A DNA stretch of 64,000 nt from Nakamurella antarctica (GCF_003860405.1 NZ_CP034170.1:1302001-1366000), one strand, 5' to 3'; positions 47,708 to 56,900 are shown, counted from the first letter of the stretch. The notes: generated by a model from the letters alone, not told the origin. Numbers and translations: made by a program.

Positions 47708-48313
47708 GTGGCGAGGTATCTCCCTCCCGCCGCAACGACAGTTTCAGCGAAGAAAGACGCCACCTTGCCAGCTCCGATACGCCCTCACATCACCCTACGC
47801 ATTGCGCTGGCCGCCTCGGTGGTCGTCGGTGTTGGGCTCGTGGTGGTGGGTGGGTTTGTGACCTGGCTCAGGGTGGACGCCGGCGACCTGGCTGGTCTGA
47901 CGGTATCCGGTTGGGGTCTGATTGGTGGCACCAGTGACTTGGCCGGCTCCAACATCAACGACCTGCTGGCGGACGTGAGCGGTTCTTACCGGCAAGCGGT
48001 GTTGCCTGTGATTTTTGCCGGTCTCGCCGCCATCGCGGCGATCCGGCTCGGCTGGGGCCCGTCGAAGATTGGCGCCGCCACCCTGGTGGCCTGCGGCCTC
48101 TGCGTCGCTGGCTGGGGGCTATACCGGGGGCTCAACCCTGGGAATCTGGTGAACATTCTTGACAGCGGGGAATCACGTGCGGGCGTCGGACCGTGGCTGG
48201 TGTTTGCCGGCGGTGTGGAAATGATCGCCGTGGGGGCAGGGCTGCTCGCTGGGGTGGCGAAAGCCCCGGCAGCCCCACACTTTCGCCGCGCACGCGGGAT
48301 TTCTCCGCGCTGA
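47708..48313 (+). CDS. Hypothetical membrane protein, four helices
   Basis: 201 aa with GTG start. Helices at about 28-52, 96-112, 122-140 and 163-183, with an outside loop containing WLRVDAGDLAGLTVSGWGL. This pattern resembles tetraspan proteins near secretion or cell-wall genes in actinobacteria (Trp_oprn_chp-like), which I cannot confirm. Divergent from the HAD gene. Confidence 0.7.
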   Translation: MARYLPPAATTVSAKKDATLPAPIRPHITLRIALAASVVVGVGLVVVGGFVTWLRVDAGDLAGLTVSGWGLIGGTSDLAGSNINDLLADVSGSYRQAVLPVIFAGLAAIAAIRLGWGPSKIGAATLVACGLCVAGWGLYRGLNPGNLVNILDSGESRAGVGPWLVFAGGVEMIAVGAGLLAGVAKAPAAPHFRRARGISPR

Positions 48314-48320
48314 ATGCTGT

Positions 48321-49232
48321 TTAGAAACCTACGATGCCGCCGTCGCCCAACAGGCTCGCAGCATGCTCCAATACTGCTGGATCACCCGCGTATTCGCCTT
48401 CGGGGCGCGGCCAGTGCGTCACCACATCGGTAAATCCCAATGCCGCTGCTCTGCCGCAAGCATCGGTGAAAGCATCGATGCTGGCGAGCGAAAACACCGG
48501 CGCCCCATCAAGACTGAGATATCGGAGGCTAGCTTCGGGAGGTTCCGCCGCGTTATAACCGTCGACGAGTCGCGCCACCCCTGCCCACCATTGGTCCATG
48601 GTCAGAGTTTCGCGGTCCTCCCACTTCTGCAGTGGGGCGCCGGTTGTCGCCCACGCGCCGAAGCTTGCTGCGAGGCGCATGGTGCGCTTGCCGTTTGCGG
48701 CAATGACCAGTGGAAGCCGGGGTTGTTGGATGCAGCCGGGAATCATCCGCGCCCGCACGGCATCGAAATAGTTGCCGCTGAAGGAGGTCTCGCTCTGGCG
48801 CAGGAGCAGGTCGAGGAGCGTGACGAACTCGACAAGCCGATCGGCCCGCTCTCGGGGAGTGATGTCGTCCTGGCCGAGCACCGCGCTGTCCCAGCCCTCA
48901 CCGCCAGCGCCGATTCCGGCGATCATGCGGCCGTCGGAGATGTCGTCCAGGGTCATCAGATCTTTGGCCAGCGTTACCGGGTGTCGGTAGTTGGGCGAAG
49001 TCACCCACGTCCCTATTTTCATCGTCGTGGTCGCCAGAGCAGCCACCGCCAAAGTAGGGATGGTGGCGTGCCACGGTTCGTCGGCCAAGCTACGCCACGC
49101 GAGGTGGTCGTAGGTCCAGCCGTGGGCAAAGCCCATCTCCTGCACTGCTTTCCATCGTGTGGCAGTTTCCCGGTGGCCGAACTGCGGCAGGATGACCACT
49201 CCAGCTCGGATTCCCGCTTCGGATGTCGTCAT
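48321..49232 (-). CDS. Luciferase-like (LLM) flavin-dependent oxidoreductase
   Basis: 303 aa TIM barrel. Visible motifs: TYDHLAWRS near the N-terminus, KIGTWVTSPNYRHPVTLAKDLMTLDDISDGRMIAGIGAGGEGWD, and PLVIAANGKRTMRLAA. These are typical of F420 or FMN-dependent members; actinobacteria favour F420 but the cofactor is not decided by sequence here. Its start overlaps the def stop by one base. Confidence 0.88.
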   Translation of the reverse strand: MTTSEAGIRAGVVILPQFGHRETATRWKAVQEMGFAHGWTYDHLAWRSLADEPWHATIPTLAVAALATTTMKIGTWVTSPNYRHPVTLAKDLMTLDDISDGRMIAGIGAGGEGWDSAVLGQDDITPRERADRLVEFVTLLDLLLRQSETSFSGNYFDAVRARMIPGCIQQPRLPLVIAANGKRTMRLAASFGAWATTGAPLQKWEDRETLTMDQWWAGVARLVDGYNAAEPPEASLRYLSLDGAPVFSLASIDAFTDACGRAAALGFTDVVTHWPRPEGEYAGDPAVLEHAASLLGDGGIVGF

Positions 49233-49855
49233 CAGAATCCCAACATGTCGCGGGCGGCCTCAATGCCGGGGCGCGCCCAGTATTTTACGTAGTGTTCGTT
49301 GTCGCTGAGGGACCTCATCACTGCTCGGTCGAGGTACAGAACGCCGCGTAGGTGGTCTGTTTCGTGTTGGACAATGCGCGCTGCCCAGCCAGCGACCTCT
49401 TCGTCGACCGCAGCTCCATTCTCGTCTCGACATTGCAACCGCACCGCCGCGCCGCGCGCCACCACAGCCTGATAGCCCGGCACGGACAGGCATCCCTCGT
49501 AAAACACCGCCGGCTCTGCAGAGGTCACTTCGTAAACCGGATTGATGATGACCCGAAACGGAAGCGGCTGGCGGTTGCGAGCATCTGCTACCTCCGCCGA
49601 CACCTGGGCGCTATCTTCCAGCACGGCAAGCTGCAGCCCGACGCCGACTTGCGGCGCCGCAAGCCCGACGCCGGGAGCTGCGTGCATCGTTTCGCGCATG
49701 GCCTCGATGAGGTCGGCGAGCACCTCGTCGTCGAGCTGCCCGTCCACAGGGGCCGCTGGGATCCGAAGCACTGGATGGCCAGCGGTGAGGATAGGCAGTG
49801 GCCGTGGCTGGGCCAGAATACTTTCGACATGCTGCGCCAGGGTCAGATTCACCAC
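49232..49855 (-). CDS. def: Peptide deformylase
   Basis: 207 aa. All three motifs are present: GVGLAAPQVG, EGCLSVPGY and QHETDHLRG (Cys and two His bind Fe/Zn; Glu is catalytic). It removes formyl groups from new proteins. N-terminal extension of about 20 residues. It is transcribed ahead of the LLM gene. Confidence 0.95.
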   Translation of the reverse strand: MVNLTLAQHVESILAQPRPLPILTAGHPVLRIPAAPVDGQLDDEVLADLIEAMRETMHAAPGVGLAAPQVGVGLQLAVLEDSAQVSAEVADARNRQPLPFRVIINPVYEVTSAEPAVFYEGCLSVPGYQAVVARGAAVRLQCRDENGAAVDEEVAGWAARIVQHETDHLRGVLYLDRAVMRSLSDNEHYVKYWARPGIEAARDMLGF

Positions 49856-49901
49856 CCAAGTTTAGGGCAGCCGCACAGCTCGGGCGCAGGCGGCGAATCG
49901 C

Positions 49902-50846
49902 TTAGTCGTAGAGGTCGGACTTTCGGAACCGCTGTGGGGGAGCGGTGTGTGGGGCGTTGGCGGCCGGCGCGGTGGGTGTCTGAGCAGAAACCGGCAGGGG
50001 GGAGGGGATCGACTGCAGGACGGCTGGATCTGGGAAATCCTTCTCGGTGCCGCCGACATCTTCGGTCCCGCCCTCGTGGAACTCCCGGTAGCCGAAGAAG
50101 CCGATTGCGATCAGGGCAATGAGGCCAAAAGTAATCCACTGCAACGCATACGAGAGGTACGGACCGCTTTCGATCTGCGGCATGCCCACGGCAATCATGG
50201 CGCCGGGGGATGCTGCGGTCAGTTGAATGAAACCCTGCAGGGCTGGCGTTTTGCCTGCCAGAATGACGGCAGAATCGATGCCATAGACCTCGACCCGGTT
50301 CCCATTGCGCACGGCTTCCCGGTTTGCCGGGTACGGCTGGTCCGCCTGGACTCGGCCGGTGATGGTGACGGGTCCGGATGGCAGCGCTGGCGGCGTTTCG
50401 CCGTCGACAATTTGTTTGTTGGTGAGGTAGCCCCTATCCACCAAAAGCCACTGACCAGAGGTAAGCCGGAAGGGGACGATCACTTCGTTGGCATTGTTGC
50501 CTTCGTATTGGCGCAGCCGCGACTGCACCTGCCCCGACTCGTCGAACACCCCGGTGGCAGTAACGGGGAGCCAGGTGGCATCCGATGACGGTTGCGACGA
50601 AGTGCTGAACTTGTCCAAGACCGGTACCGGTGGCGCGTCGACAGCGGCCGAAATCTGGTTGTTTCGCAGCTCTCGTTCGCTGTTGCGGCCAAACTGCCAC
50701 GGAGCGAGAATCCAGAAACAAGCGCCGGCAAATATGAGCGCGATGACAACAACGGCTATCCAGTTCGGATTGAGCAGCCCTCGCCAGCCTGGACGCTTCG
50801 GTGTGGATTCGCCCAATTCGGCTGCTGGGCGGGTGTCGGTGCTCAT
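49902..50846 (-). CDS. SURF1-family cytochrome oxidase assembly protein
   Basis: 314 aa. Membrane helices at about 30-48 and 230-250 flank an external domain with the SURF1 patterns VTATGVFDESGQVQSRLR and QWLLVDRGYLTN. It assists assembly of heme-copper oxidase. The C-terminal 60 residues are a Pro/Ala tail. The start overlaps the phosphatase stop (ATGA), matching the order of mycobacterial Rv2234-Rv2235. Confidence 0.9.
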   Translation of the reverse strand: MSTDTRPAAELGESTPKRPGWRGLLNPNWIAVVVIALIFAGACFWILAPWQFGRNSERELRNNQISAAVDAPPVPVLDKFSTSSQPSSDATWLPVTATGVFDESGQVQSRLRQYEGNNANEVIVPFRLTSGQWLLVDRGYLTNKQIVDGETPPALPSGPVTITGRVQADQPYPANREAVRNGNRVEVYGIDSAVILAGKTPALQGFIQLTAASPGAMIAVGMPQIESGPYLSYALQWITFGLIALIAIGFFGYREFHEGGTEDVGGTEKDFPDPAVLQSIPSPLPVSAQTPTAPAANAPHTAPPQRFRKSDLYD

Positions 50847-51379
50847 GGTGTCGGCTCAAAAGGAGCATCGGCGGGCGAGCTCGAACGCGACTGGAGCCGG
50901 CGGCTGATTTCGGCAACCACCCCGGGCACTGCGGCTTCGATCATCTTCAGCACCCGGACGAATTCGGCTTCGTCGCGGCCGTAGGGATCTGGGACATCGC
51001 TCGCGCCATCGCTGGTGGGGTCGAAGCTGCGCAGCAACATCACGCGCTCCCCGGTTGGGTCTGGGCGTAGTTGCAGTAAATCGTGCAGATGCCCGCGATC
51101 AGCTGCCAGGGCGAGGTCGATGCGATCCAGTTTTTCGGCGGTAATCTGCTGCGCCACGTGGTCGTGGGGATAACCGTGGTCGGCGAGAACCTTGGCAGCG
51201 GGCGGGTTGGCTCCTTGGCCGACGTGCCATGACCCGGTGCCCGCACTGCTGACCCGCACCTGCTCAGACAGGCCAGCCTCGGCGATTGCCGCGCGCAAGA
51301 CGTGTTCGCCGATGGGCGAGCGACAGATGTTGCCCGTGCAGATAATGCTCACGTGGAGGCGTGAGTCGGAGGTCTGCAT
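50843..51379 (-). CDS. Low-molecular-weight protein tyrosine phosphatase
   Basis: 178 aa from the ATG at 51379. The P-loop CTGNICRSP (C-X5-R) is at about 13-21, the general-acid DPYG near 145. Similar to PtpA (Rv2234). The frame is open upstream to 51574 and a GTG at 51397 is possible, so the start is uncertain; no strong ribosome binding site is seen. Confidence 0.88.
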   Translation of the reverse strand: MQTSDSRLHVSIICTGNICRSPIGEHVLRAAIAEAGLSEQVRVSSAGTGSWHVGQGANPPAAKVLADHGYPHDHVAQQITAEKLDRIDLALAADRGHLHDLLQLRPDPTGERVMLLRSFDPTSDGASDVPDPYGRDEAEFVRVLKMIEAAVPGVVAEISRRLQSRSSSPADAPFEPTP

Positions 51380-51539
51380 CGTCGGGGAGGGGCCTGGCAC
51401 CAGTTCATTGTCCCCTACGTTGATGTGGACCCTGGTGTGAGCCTTGCGGCGCTTTCGTGGGGGATCGAGGCGCATCCGCGTGGCACCGCGGCGGGGCGGC
51501 GGCGGGACTGGGGTGTAGGCACTGGCAGACTCACCGGGC

Positions 51540-52382
51540 ATGACTAGCCCACCCGTCCTCCTCGCCGACATCATCGATGTGCTGCAGCAGGCCTATCCGC
51601 CGGCTTTGGCGCAGTCTTGGGACACCGCCATCGGGTTGACCTGTGGCGATCCGAGCGTGGCTGTGACCAAGGTCTTGCTGGCCGTCGATGTCGATAGCGC
51701 CACAGTGGGCGAGGCTATCGACTCCGGAGCCGGGCTGCTGCTGACGCACCATCCTCTTCTCTTTGCGCCGGTGCAGTCGGTGGCAGCCGACACCGAAAAG
51801 GGTGCGCTGATCCATCAGCTGATCAGGGCGGGGGTGGCGCACTTTGCGGCCCACACCAATGCCGATAGCGCTGCGGGCGGGGTCAATGACGCCTTGGCGC
51901 AGGCGCTCGGATTGCGGGAGATCTGTCCGCTGCAACCCTCCCCAGATCTGGAAGACCTGAGCGTCCGGGACACCGTCGGTATGGGTAGAACCGGTTTCCT
52001 GGCAACGCCGGTGACGATGCAGCAGCTGGTCGAGGTGGTTGCCCGGGTGCTGCCAGCTTGCGCTGGCGGAGTCAACGGCACCGGCGATCCCGCGCGGTTA
52101 GTGCACAAAGTCGCAGTGTGCGGTGGATCCGGTAGTTCCCTGCTGGGCCGGGCAGCAGAAGTCGATGCCGACGTGTTTTTGACATCTGATGTCAGCCATC
52201 ATCTGTCGGCGGAATATGTCGCAGTGCCCGGTAACCCGGCTCTGATCACGGTGGCGCATTGGGCGGGGGAATGGCCGTGGTTGCCGCTGGCTTCCCGCGT
52301 TCTGACCGAAGCATTTCCTGGCCGGCTGGAGGTCTGTGTGTCAACACTGCGCACCGACGCCTGGACTATCCATCAGGCCTGA
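51540..52382 (+). CDS. Nif3-like dinuclear metal centre protein
   Basis: 280 aa. Metal-binding motifs LLTHHPLLF, the Asp/His region near VAHFAAHTNAD, and SDVSHHLSAEY with VAHWAGEWPW. Equivalent to Rv2230c. The family (GTP cyclohydrolase I type 2/NIF3) has an unclear substrate. ATG start; the gene is divergent from the phosphatase. Confidence 0.9.
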   Translation: MTSPPVLLADIIDVLQQAYPPALAQSWDTAIGLTCGDPSVAVTKVLLAVDVDSATVGEAIDSGAGLLLTHHPLLFAPVQSVAADTEKGALIHQLIRAGVAHFAAHTNADSAAGGVNDALAQALGLREICPLQPSPDLEDLSVRDTVGMGRTGFLATPVTMQQLVEVVARVLPACAGGVNGTGDPARLVHKVAVCGGSGSSLLGRAAEVDADVFLTSDVSHHLSAEYVAVPGNPALITVAHWAGEWPWLPLASRVLTEAFPGRLEVCVSTLRTDAWTIHQA

Positions 52383-52492
52383 TCCAGGTCTTGGATGCTG
52401 CGTCGGAACGCTGAGCGGGATAGGTTCACGCGAGGTACGTTTGCCGCAGCGCCTGCGGCGACGCAGCAGCACTCTCGGTGGAGGTTAGAAAC

Positions 52493-53224
52493 GTGGCTGG
52501 ACTCAAGCTTGACCCTTTCATTCAGCGTCGGTTGTTGGACTTGGCCGCAGCTGATCAAGTGATCGGGGCCGCTGAGCATCGCCGCAGGACCCTGCCGGAG
52601 CTGGCTGTGATTGCCGAAAGAGGTGACAAGGCAACGGAACTGGCGCGAGACGTGGTGGTCGCCGACACGGAAGTGGGCGACCTTCGTCGTGCGATGAACA
52701 AACTGGAGATGGAAATAGATCAAGTTCGTGGACGCGCCCAACGGGATGCCGATCGGGTTGCCTCGGGCTCTGCCAGTGCCAAAGAGCTGGAGAACCTGCA
52801 GCATGAAATTGAATCGCTGAAGCGCCGGCAGGGTGTGTTGGAGGACGCCGAGCTAGAACTGATGGAACAGCGCGAGGTTGCCGAGTCGGTGCTTGCCGAT
52901 GCAAGGACTGCCCTAGAAGAAGTGAACGGAGCCCTGGGCAACGCCACCACAGCCAGGGATGCCGCTTTTGCAGAGATTGATGCGCTCCTGGGGGTTCAGC
53001 AGGCCGATCGGTCTGAGATCAGCGCGAGCCTTCCGGCCGATGTGTTGGCTTTGTACACCAGGATTCTGGGCAGTGGCCAGGTTGCCGCGGCGCAGCTCGC
53101 TGGCGCAAGGTGCGGCGCTTGCCGAATCGAAATTGACCGCACCGCGCTGTCTGAAATCCGCAGCGCCCCGGTTGACGAAGTCGTTCGCTGCAGCGAATGC
53201 GGCGCCATCTTGATTCGCTCGTGA
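52493..53224 (+). CDS. Coiled-coil zinc-ribbon protein (CT398-like)
   Basis: 243 aa from GTG 52493, with GGTGGAGGTT upstream. Residues about 25-175 are a long antiparallel coiled coil (heptads in ELENLQHEIESLKRRQ); the C-terminus is a zinc ribbon with CGACRIEI and CSECGAIL. It equals Rv2229c in position. Proposed as a nucleic acid-binding or tethering protein; role unproven. Next gene overlaps by GTGA. Confidence 0.9.
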   Translation: MAGLKLDPFIQRRLLDLAAADQVIGAAEHRRRTLPELAVIAERGDKATELARDVVVADTEVGDLRRAMNKLEMEIDQVRGRAQRDADRVASGSASAKELENLQHEIESLKRRQGVLEDAELELMEQREVAESVLADARTALEEVNGALGNATTARDAAFAEIDALLGVQQADRSEISASLPADVLALYTRILGSGQVAAAQLAGARCGACRIEIDRTALSEIRSAPVDEVVRCSECGAILIRS

Positions 53225-53868
53225 AATCGGCCCGTGTCGCTCGGGCAGCCGACGTGACGTCGTTGTTGATCGTGCGACATGGGCAGACGACGTGGGGCGC
53301 ACAAGGCCGGTTTGTGGGCCGCACCGATATCGAGCTCACCGGGCGAGGGATCCGACAGGCGAAGGCCGTGGGCCATCGGCTGCTACCGATGCGGCCTGAT
53401 CTGGTGGTGAGTTCGCCCCTCCTGCGGTGCCGCGTCACGGCCGATGCCATCGTCTCGGCAGCGGGGGTGGCGCACCCGGTGCTCGTTCACGATGGTCTGA
53501 TCGACGGTGAGTTGGGGGAATGGACCGGGATGTCGGCTGACGATATCGAGCAGCGCTACCCGGAGCAGTTCGCGGCGTGGCGCTCCGATGCCGACGCCGC
53601 CCCGCCCGGGGGCGAGTCTTTTGCTGACATCCGGAGACGCATCACCGCAACGGTCTGCCAATTGGTGGAAGAAAATAGGGGCAAGGTGCTCGTGCTGACG
53701 ACCCACGCGGCCCCGAGCAAAATGGTGGTGATGTGGGGCTTGGGCGCTCCGACGGAAGTCGCGTATCGCATTCGCGTCGATAACGCATCCGTCACCGGCA
53801 TTGACGTCGACGCGGAGAACGTGAGGACCGTGTGGACGGTCAACGACACCGGACACTTGATGGGCTGA
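53221..53868 (+). CDS. Histidine phosphatase family protein, without RNase HI domain
   Basis: 215 aa, GTG start inside the previous stop codon. The phosphohistidine motif LLIVRHGQTTWG is at about 18-29; the second catalytic His is in VLTTHAAPSK. In mycobacteria (Rv2228c) the equivalent gene is fused to an N-terminal RNase HI; here only 16 residues precede the phosphatase, so the RNase HI part is absent. Acid phosphatase or CobC-like activity is possible. Confidence 0.9.
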   Translation: MKSARVARAADVTSLLIVRHGQTTWGAQGRFVGRTDIELTGRGIRQAKAVGHRLLPMRPDLVVSSPLLRCRVTADAIVSAAGVAHPVLVHDGLIDGELGEWTGMSADDIEQRYPEQFAAWRSDADAAPPGGESFADIRRRITATVCQLVEENRGKVLVLTTHAAPSKMVVMWGLGAPTEVAYRIRVDNASVTGIDVDAENVRTVWTVNDTGHLMG

Positions 53869-53898
53869 TCCAGAAGGTTTGCGAGCGCAGGCGCACAA

Positions 53899-53928
53899 TT
53901 GGGATGGTTCCCCAACGATGCGTACCAT
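53899..53928 (+). promoter_or_regulatory. Candidate rnpB promoter
   Basis: TTGGGA at 53899-53904 and TACCAT at 53923-53928, 18 bases apart, lie seven bases before the predicted 5' end of RNase P RNA. Confidence 0.4.
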
Positions 53929-53935
53929 CACTGAC

Positions 53936-54348
53936 GGACGAGTTGGCTGGGCAGCCGCGTCACTGGTCGAGGGATCGGTGTCGAGGAAAGTCCGGGCTCC
54001 ACAGGGCAGGGTGGTTGTTAACGGCAACCCGGGGCGACCCGCGGGACAGTGCCACAGAAAATAGACCGCCAGCGAGGGCTTTCGAGCCCACGCCGGTAAG
54101 GGTGAAACGGTGGTGTAAGAGACCACCAGCGTGCCGGGCGACCGGTGCGGCTAGGTAAACCCCACCCGGAGCAAGGTCAGGATCCGCGGCTTAGGCTGCG
54201 GTGCGCAAGTGTTTGAGGGCGGCTCGCCCGAGCTTGCGGGTAGACCGCTAGAGCGTGCTGGCAACGGCATGCCGAGATGGATGGTTGCCGAACGGGATTG
54301 CCGCGAGGCACCCGGGAACAGGACCCGGCTTATAGGCCAACTCGTCCC
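53936..54348 (+). ncRNA. rnpB: RNase P RNA, bacterial class A
   Basis: About 413 bases. Ends are set by helix P1: GGACGAGTTGG (53936-53946) pairs with CCAACTCGTCC (54337-54347). The universally conserved parts are visible: GAGGAAAGTCCGGGCTCC near 53980, ACAGAAAATAGACCGCC near 54055, GGTAAGGGTGAAACGGTG, GTAAACCCCA and a 3' CCCGGCTTATAGGCC. It is the catalytic RNA that removes tRNA 5' leaders. The actinobacterial position downstream of the phosphatase gene matches M. tuberculosis. No clear U-run follows. Confidence 0.96.
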
Positions 54349-54372
54349 TTTAAGCGCTGAGCGCAGAGTCGG

Positions 54373-54537
54373 CTACGCCTTCGTCAGCGTGATGATCAAG
54401 AAAGTGAGCGCGGCCAGAATGGCCACGACACCGATGAGGACCAAGGCTTTCGGCCGGAGGAAGCCGAGCGGCTGTTGGCTATCCAGGCTCTCCTCTACCT
54501 TGATCAACGATGGCTTCTTATCGGGCGAATCTGTCAT
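54373..54537 (-). CDS. Small single-helix membrane protein, 54 aa
   Basis: ATG at 54537 is preceded by GAGGAGACCAAT, an excellent ribosome binding site. The 54-residue product starts MTDSPDKKPSLIKVEESLDS, and residues about 31-50 (ALVLIGVVAILAALTFLIIT) form one membrane helix; the tail is LTKA. Codon use looks coding. It lies tail-to-tail with rnpB. No known family comes to mind. It is too short for standard ORF cut-offs and easily missed. Confidence 0.72.
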   Translation of the reverse strand: MTDSPDKKPSLIKVEESLDSQQPLGFLRPKALVLIGVVAILAALTFLIITLTKA

Positions 54538-54723
54538 ATTGGTCTCCTCGGAACTATCGTGCCGGTATCTGAGGTGGACAAGCTGCCGCTGATACCCACG
54601 TGACTGGGCCTGCTCAGAACGTAAAACCCCACCAAGTTATTCGTAGCGCGGGGCCGACGGGATTGCCCGGCCGCGGCCGCACACCTTCGCCCTTACCCCA
54701 CTGACCCACACTGAGGAGCCTGC

Positions 54724-55104
54724 GTGCGAGATCAAGATTCGGCATCGGACCTGGTAGCCGTTCTTCATGAGCTACAACAAACGGAGATGACGACCGAGCA
54801 ACGGCAACGGCTACTGCGGGAGGTCGTGCCCGCGGTGGTCGCGATAGTTCAAGAGAGCCTTCGTCCAGAGCCTGGGCCGCAGTCTGAATTGCAGCAAGAA
54901 GTGCGGCATCGGACCAGCGCCGACCTGGTGTGGGTCGAGTGGCTCCGCACCGCGCTCCTCACGCCGACGGAGGAAGCGACTTCAGGGGCCCGCGCGAGTG
55001 CGATCCGATCCGGAATGGCTGCCGGAGTGCCTGGTTCTGCCTACGTAGCCCCCACCGGTTTGACGCTTGCACGGATCTACCAAATTCGCGACGGCCGACG
55101 GTAG
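54724..55104 (+). CDS. Small putative helix-turn-helix protein
   Basis: 126 aa. GTG start with GAGGAG eight bases upstream. Residues 8-50 are helical and acidic; the C-terminus TLARIYQIRDGRR matches the last helix of small HTH proteins that end in ARIYQIRDGRR. It may bind DNA; partner or target unknown. It lies 61 bases before the RNB ribonuclease gene and may share its transcript. Confidence 0.6.
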   Translation: MRDQDSASDLVAVLHELQQTEMTTEQRQRLLREVVPAVVAIVQESLRPEPGPQSELQQEVRHRTSADLVWVEWLRTALLTPTEEATSGARASAIRSGMAAGVPGSAYVAPTGLTLARIYQIRDGRR

Positions 55105-55165
55105 TAGGCGCCACGACGTTACCCCTGCGCGCCTGTGCCCAAAGGCGGCGAAGTACGCTGCCGGA

Positions 55166-56593
55166 GTGCTCCAGCGCCGGATTTACTTCGCTCCTGCCCC
55201 GATCGACTTTGCGGCGATCCGCCGCAGCTTGAGCATTCCCGAGCAGTATCCCGCGGAAGCTGTCGATGACGCGGTCCGTAGTTGTGCGGCCGGCCCTTGG
55301 ATCGCGCCCGAGCGACGGGATGCCACAGATCTACCCTTGGTGACTCTGGATCCCGCTGGTTCGATGGATCTGGACCAAGCGGTGCTCATTGAAGTTGCAC
55401 CGTCTGGTTACCGCGTCCGGTACGCCATCGCCGACGTTGCCGCGTATGTCCATCCCGGGGGCGCCCTCGAAGAGGAGTCGTTCGCTCGCGGGCAAACGCT
55501 GTATAGCCCGGACCTCGCGACCCCGCTGCACCCCGTTCAGCTTTCCGAAAGTGCGGTGAGCCTGCTACCCGCCCAGCGGAGGGCTGCGGTGCTGTGGACA
55601 ATCGATCTTGATTCGTCCGGCGCCAGCACGGGTGTGGACGTCGAGCGGGTATGGGTGCGATCGATAGCCCGGCTCGATTACGTCTCGGCGCAGCGCGACA
55701 TCGAAATGGGCACCCTGCACCCGTCGATAGCCTTGTTGCCCGAAGTGGGAAAGCTGCGACAGGATCTCGCCCGGCAACGGCACGCGATCAGCTTGGACCT
55801 CCCGGATACCAATGTGCTTGCAACGCCCGGTGGCCAGTGGACCCTTGAGCTGCGAGCGATCACCCCGATTGAGCAGTACAACGCCGAAATTAGTCTGCTC
55901 ACCGGGATGTGCGCGGCTGAAATAATGATTCGGGGAAATGTCGGCATTCTGCGTACACTGCCTGTTCCCGACCAGAAACAGGTCGAAGAGTTGCGCTCCT
56001 CGTTCGTAGCACTGGGAGTGGCGTGGCCCGAAGGGGCCCCCGCGGGCAGCATCGTGGCAGCACTGGATTCCAGCAACCCAAAACACGCTGCTTTGTTGGA
56101 ACAAGCCGTCAAATTGCTGCGGGGGGCCGGGTACACCGTTTTTGACGGTGCGCCACCCACCGCAATTGCTCACGCCGGTGTCGGTGCCCCCTACGCACAC
56201 GTGACCGCGCCGCTGCGACGTCTGGTCGATCGGTTCGGCACAGAAGTGGTGTTGGCGTTGCACTCCCGCGCGCCAGTGCCCAGCTGGGTCACCGATCGGT
56301 TGAAGTCGCTGCCGGAGGTGATGGGAACTTCGGATCGCCTGGCGAACACCCTCGAAAAGGCCTGCGTCGGGGCAACCGGAACATTCTTGCTGTGCGACAG
56401 GATCGGCGAGTATTTCTCTGCCACCGTCTTGCATGTTGACAGCGAGAAAAATCGGGCATCGGTGATTCTTTCCGACCCCCCGGTTCGGGCGAAGTGCGAG
56501 TCCGCCGGATTGTCGGTGGGGGCGGTGATCAAGGTTGTGCTTCTCGCGGCTGATGTCGCCGCTAACACCTACACGGTCCAAGCGCTCACCTGA
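55166..56593 (+). CDS. RNB-domain 3'-5' exoribonuclease
   Basis: 475 aa from GTG 55166. The RNB catalytic region is TLDPAGSMDLDQAVLIE (metal-binding aspartates), followed by YAIADVAAYVHPGG, TLYSPD, and the late motif YAHVTAPLRRLVDRF. A C-terminal S1-like segment is at about 400-475. The protein lacks the N-terminal cold-shock domains of RNase R, matching the short actinobacterial RNB enzymes. It degrades RNA in the cytoplasm. Confidence 0.92.
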   Translation: MLQRRIYFAPAPIDFAAIRRSLSIPEQYPAEAVDDAVRSCAAGPWIAPERRDATDLPLVTLDPAGSMDLDQAVLIEVAPSGYRVRYAIADVAAYVHPGGALEEESFARGQTLYSPDLATPLHPVQLSESAVSLLPAQRRAAVLWTIDLDSSGASTGVDVERVWVRSIARLDYVSAQRDIEMGTLHPSIALLPEVGKLRQDLARQRHAISLDLPDTNVLATPGGQWTLELRAITPIEQYNAEISLLTGMCAAEIMIRGNVGILRTLPVPDQKQVEELRSSFVALGVAWPEGAPAGSIVAALDSSNPKHAALLEQAVKLLRGAGYTVFDGAPPTAIAHAGVGAPYAHVTAPLRRLVDRFGTEVVLALHSRAPVPSWVTDRLKSLPEVMGTSDRLANTLEKACVGATGTFLLCDRIGEYFSATVLHVDSEKNRASVILSDPPVRAKCESAGLSVGAVIKVVLLAADVAANTYTVQALT

Positions 56594-56644
56594 GAGCCAA
56601 GAAACTGCCACCAAGCCACCACCGCGAAGAGGGACGTGAAAATT

Positions 56645-56842
56645 ATGGGTGATGAAATAGGCCGCAAGACTCAGTATTTTTTTAACATCAAGACACACCA
56701 AGTGGAACAAGAAGGCCAGAGCAGGGCCGCTGACCTGCTCGGTCCCTTCCCGGACGCGGCATCCGCGGCTAACGCGCTCGCCACGATTCACGAACGGGAG
56801 GACCGCAAGGAAGCGGAGGACCGTCGGTGGAGAGAAAGCTGA
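56645..56842 (+). CDS. Short SPOR-like protein
   Basis: 65 aa from the ATG at 56645, with GAAGAGGGA 11 bases upstream; the GTG at 56636 is too close to that site. Pattern: TQYFFNIKTHQVEQEGQSRAADLLGPFPDAASAANAL, the small SPOR-domain form seen in many actinobacteria, followed by a charged Glu/Arg tail. No signal peptide. Function unknown. Confidence 0.8.
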   Translation: MGDEIGRKTQYFFNIKTHQVEQEGQSRAADLLGPFPDAASAANALATIHEREDRKEAEDRRWRES

Positions 56843-56900
56843 CCCTCGTGTCGCTCGCGTTTTCGCCCTGCCGGCCGAAAGTGCTGGCAGGATCGGCGAG

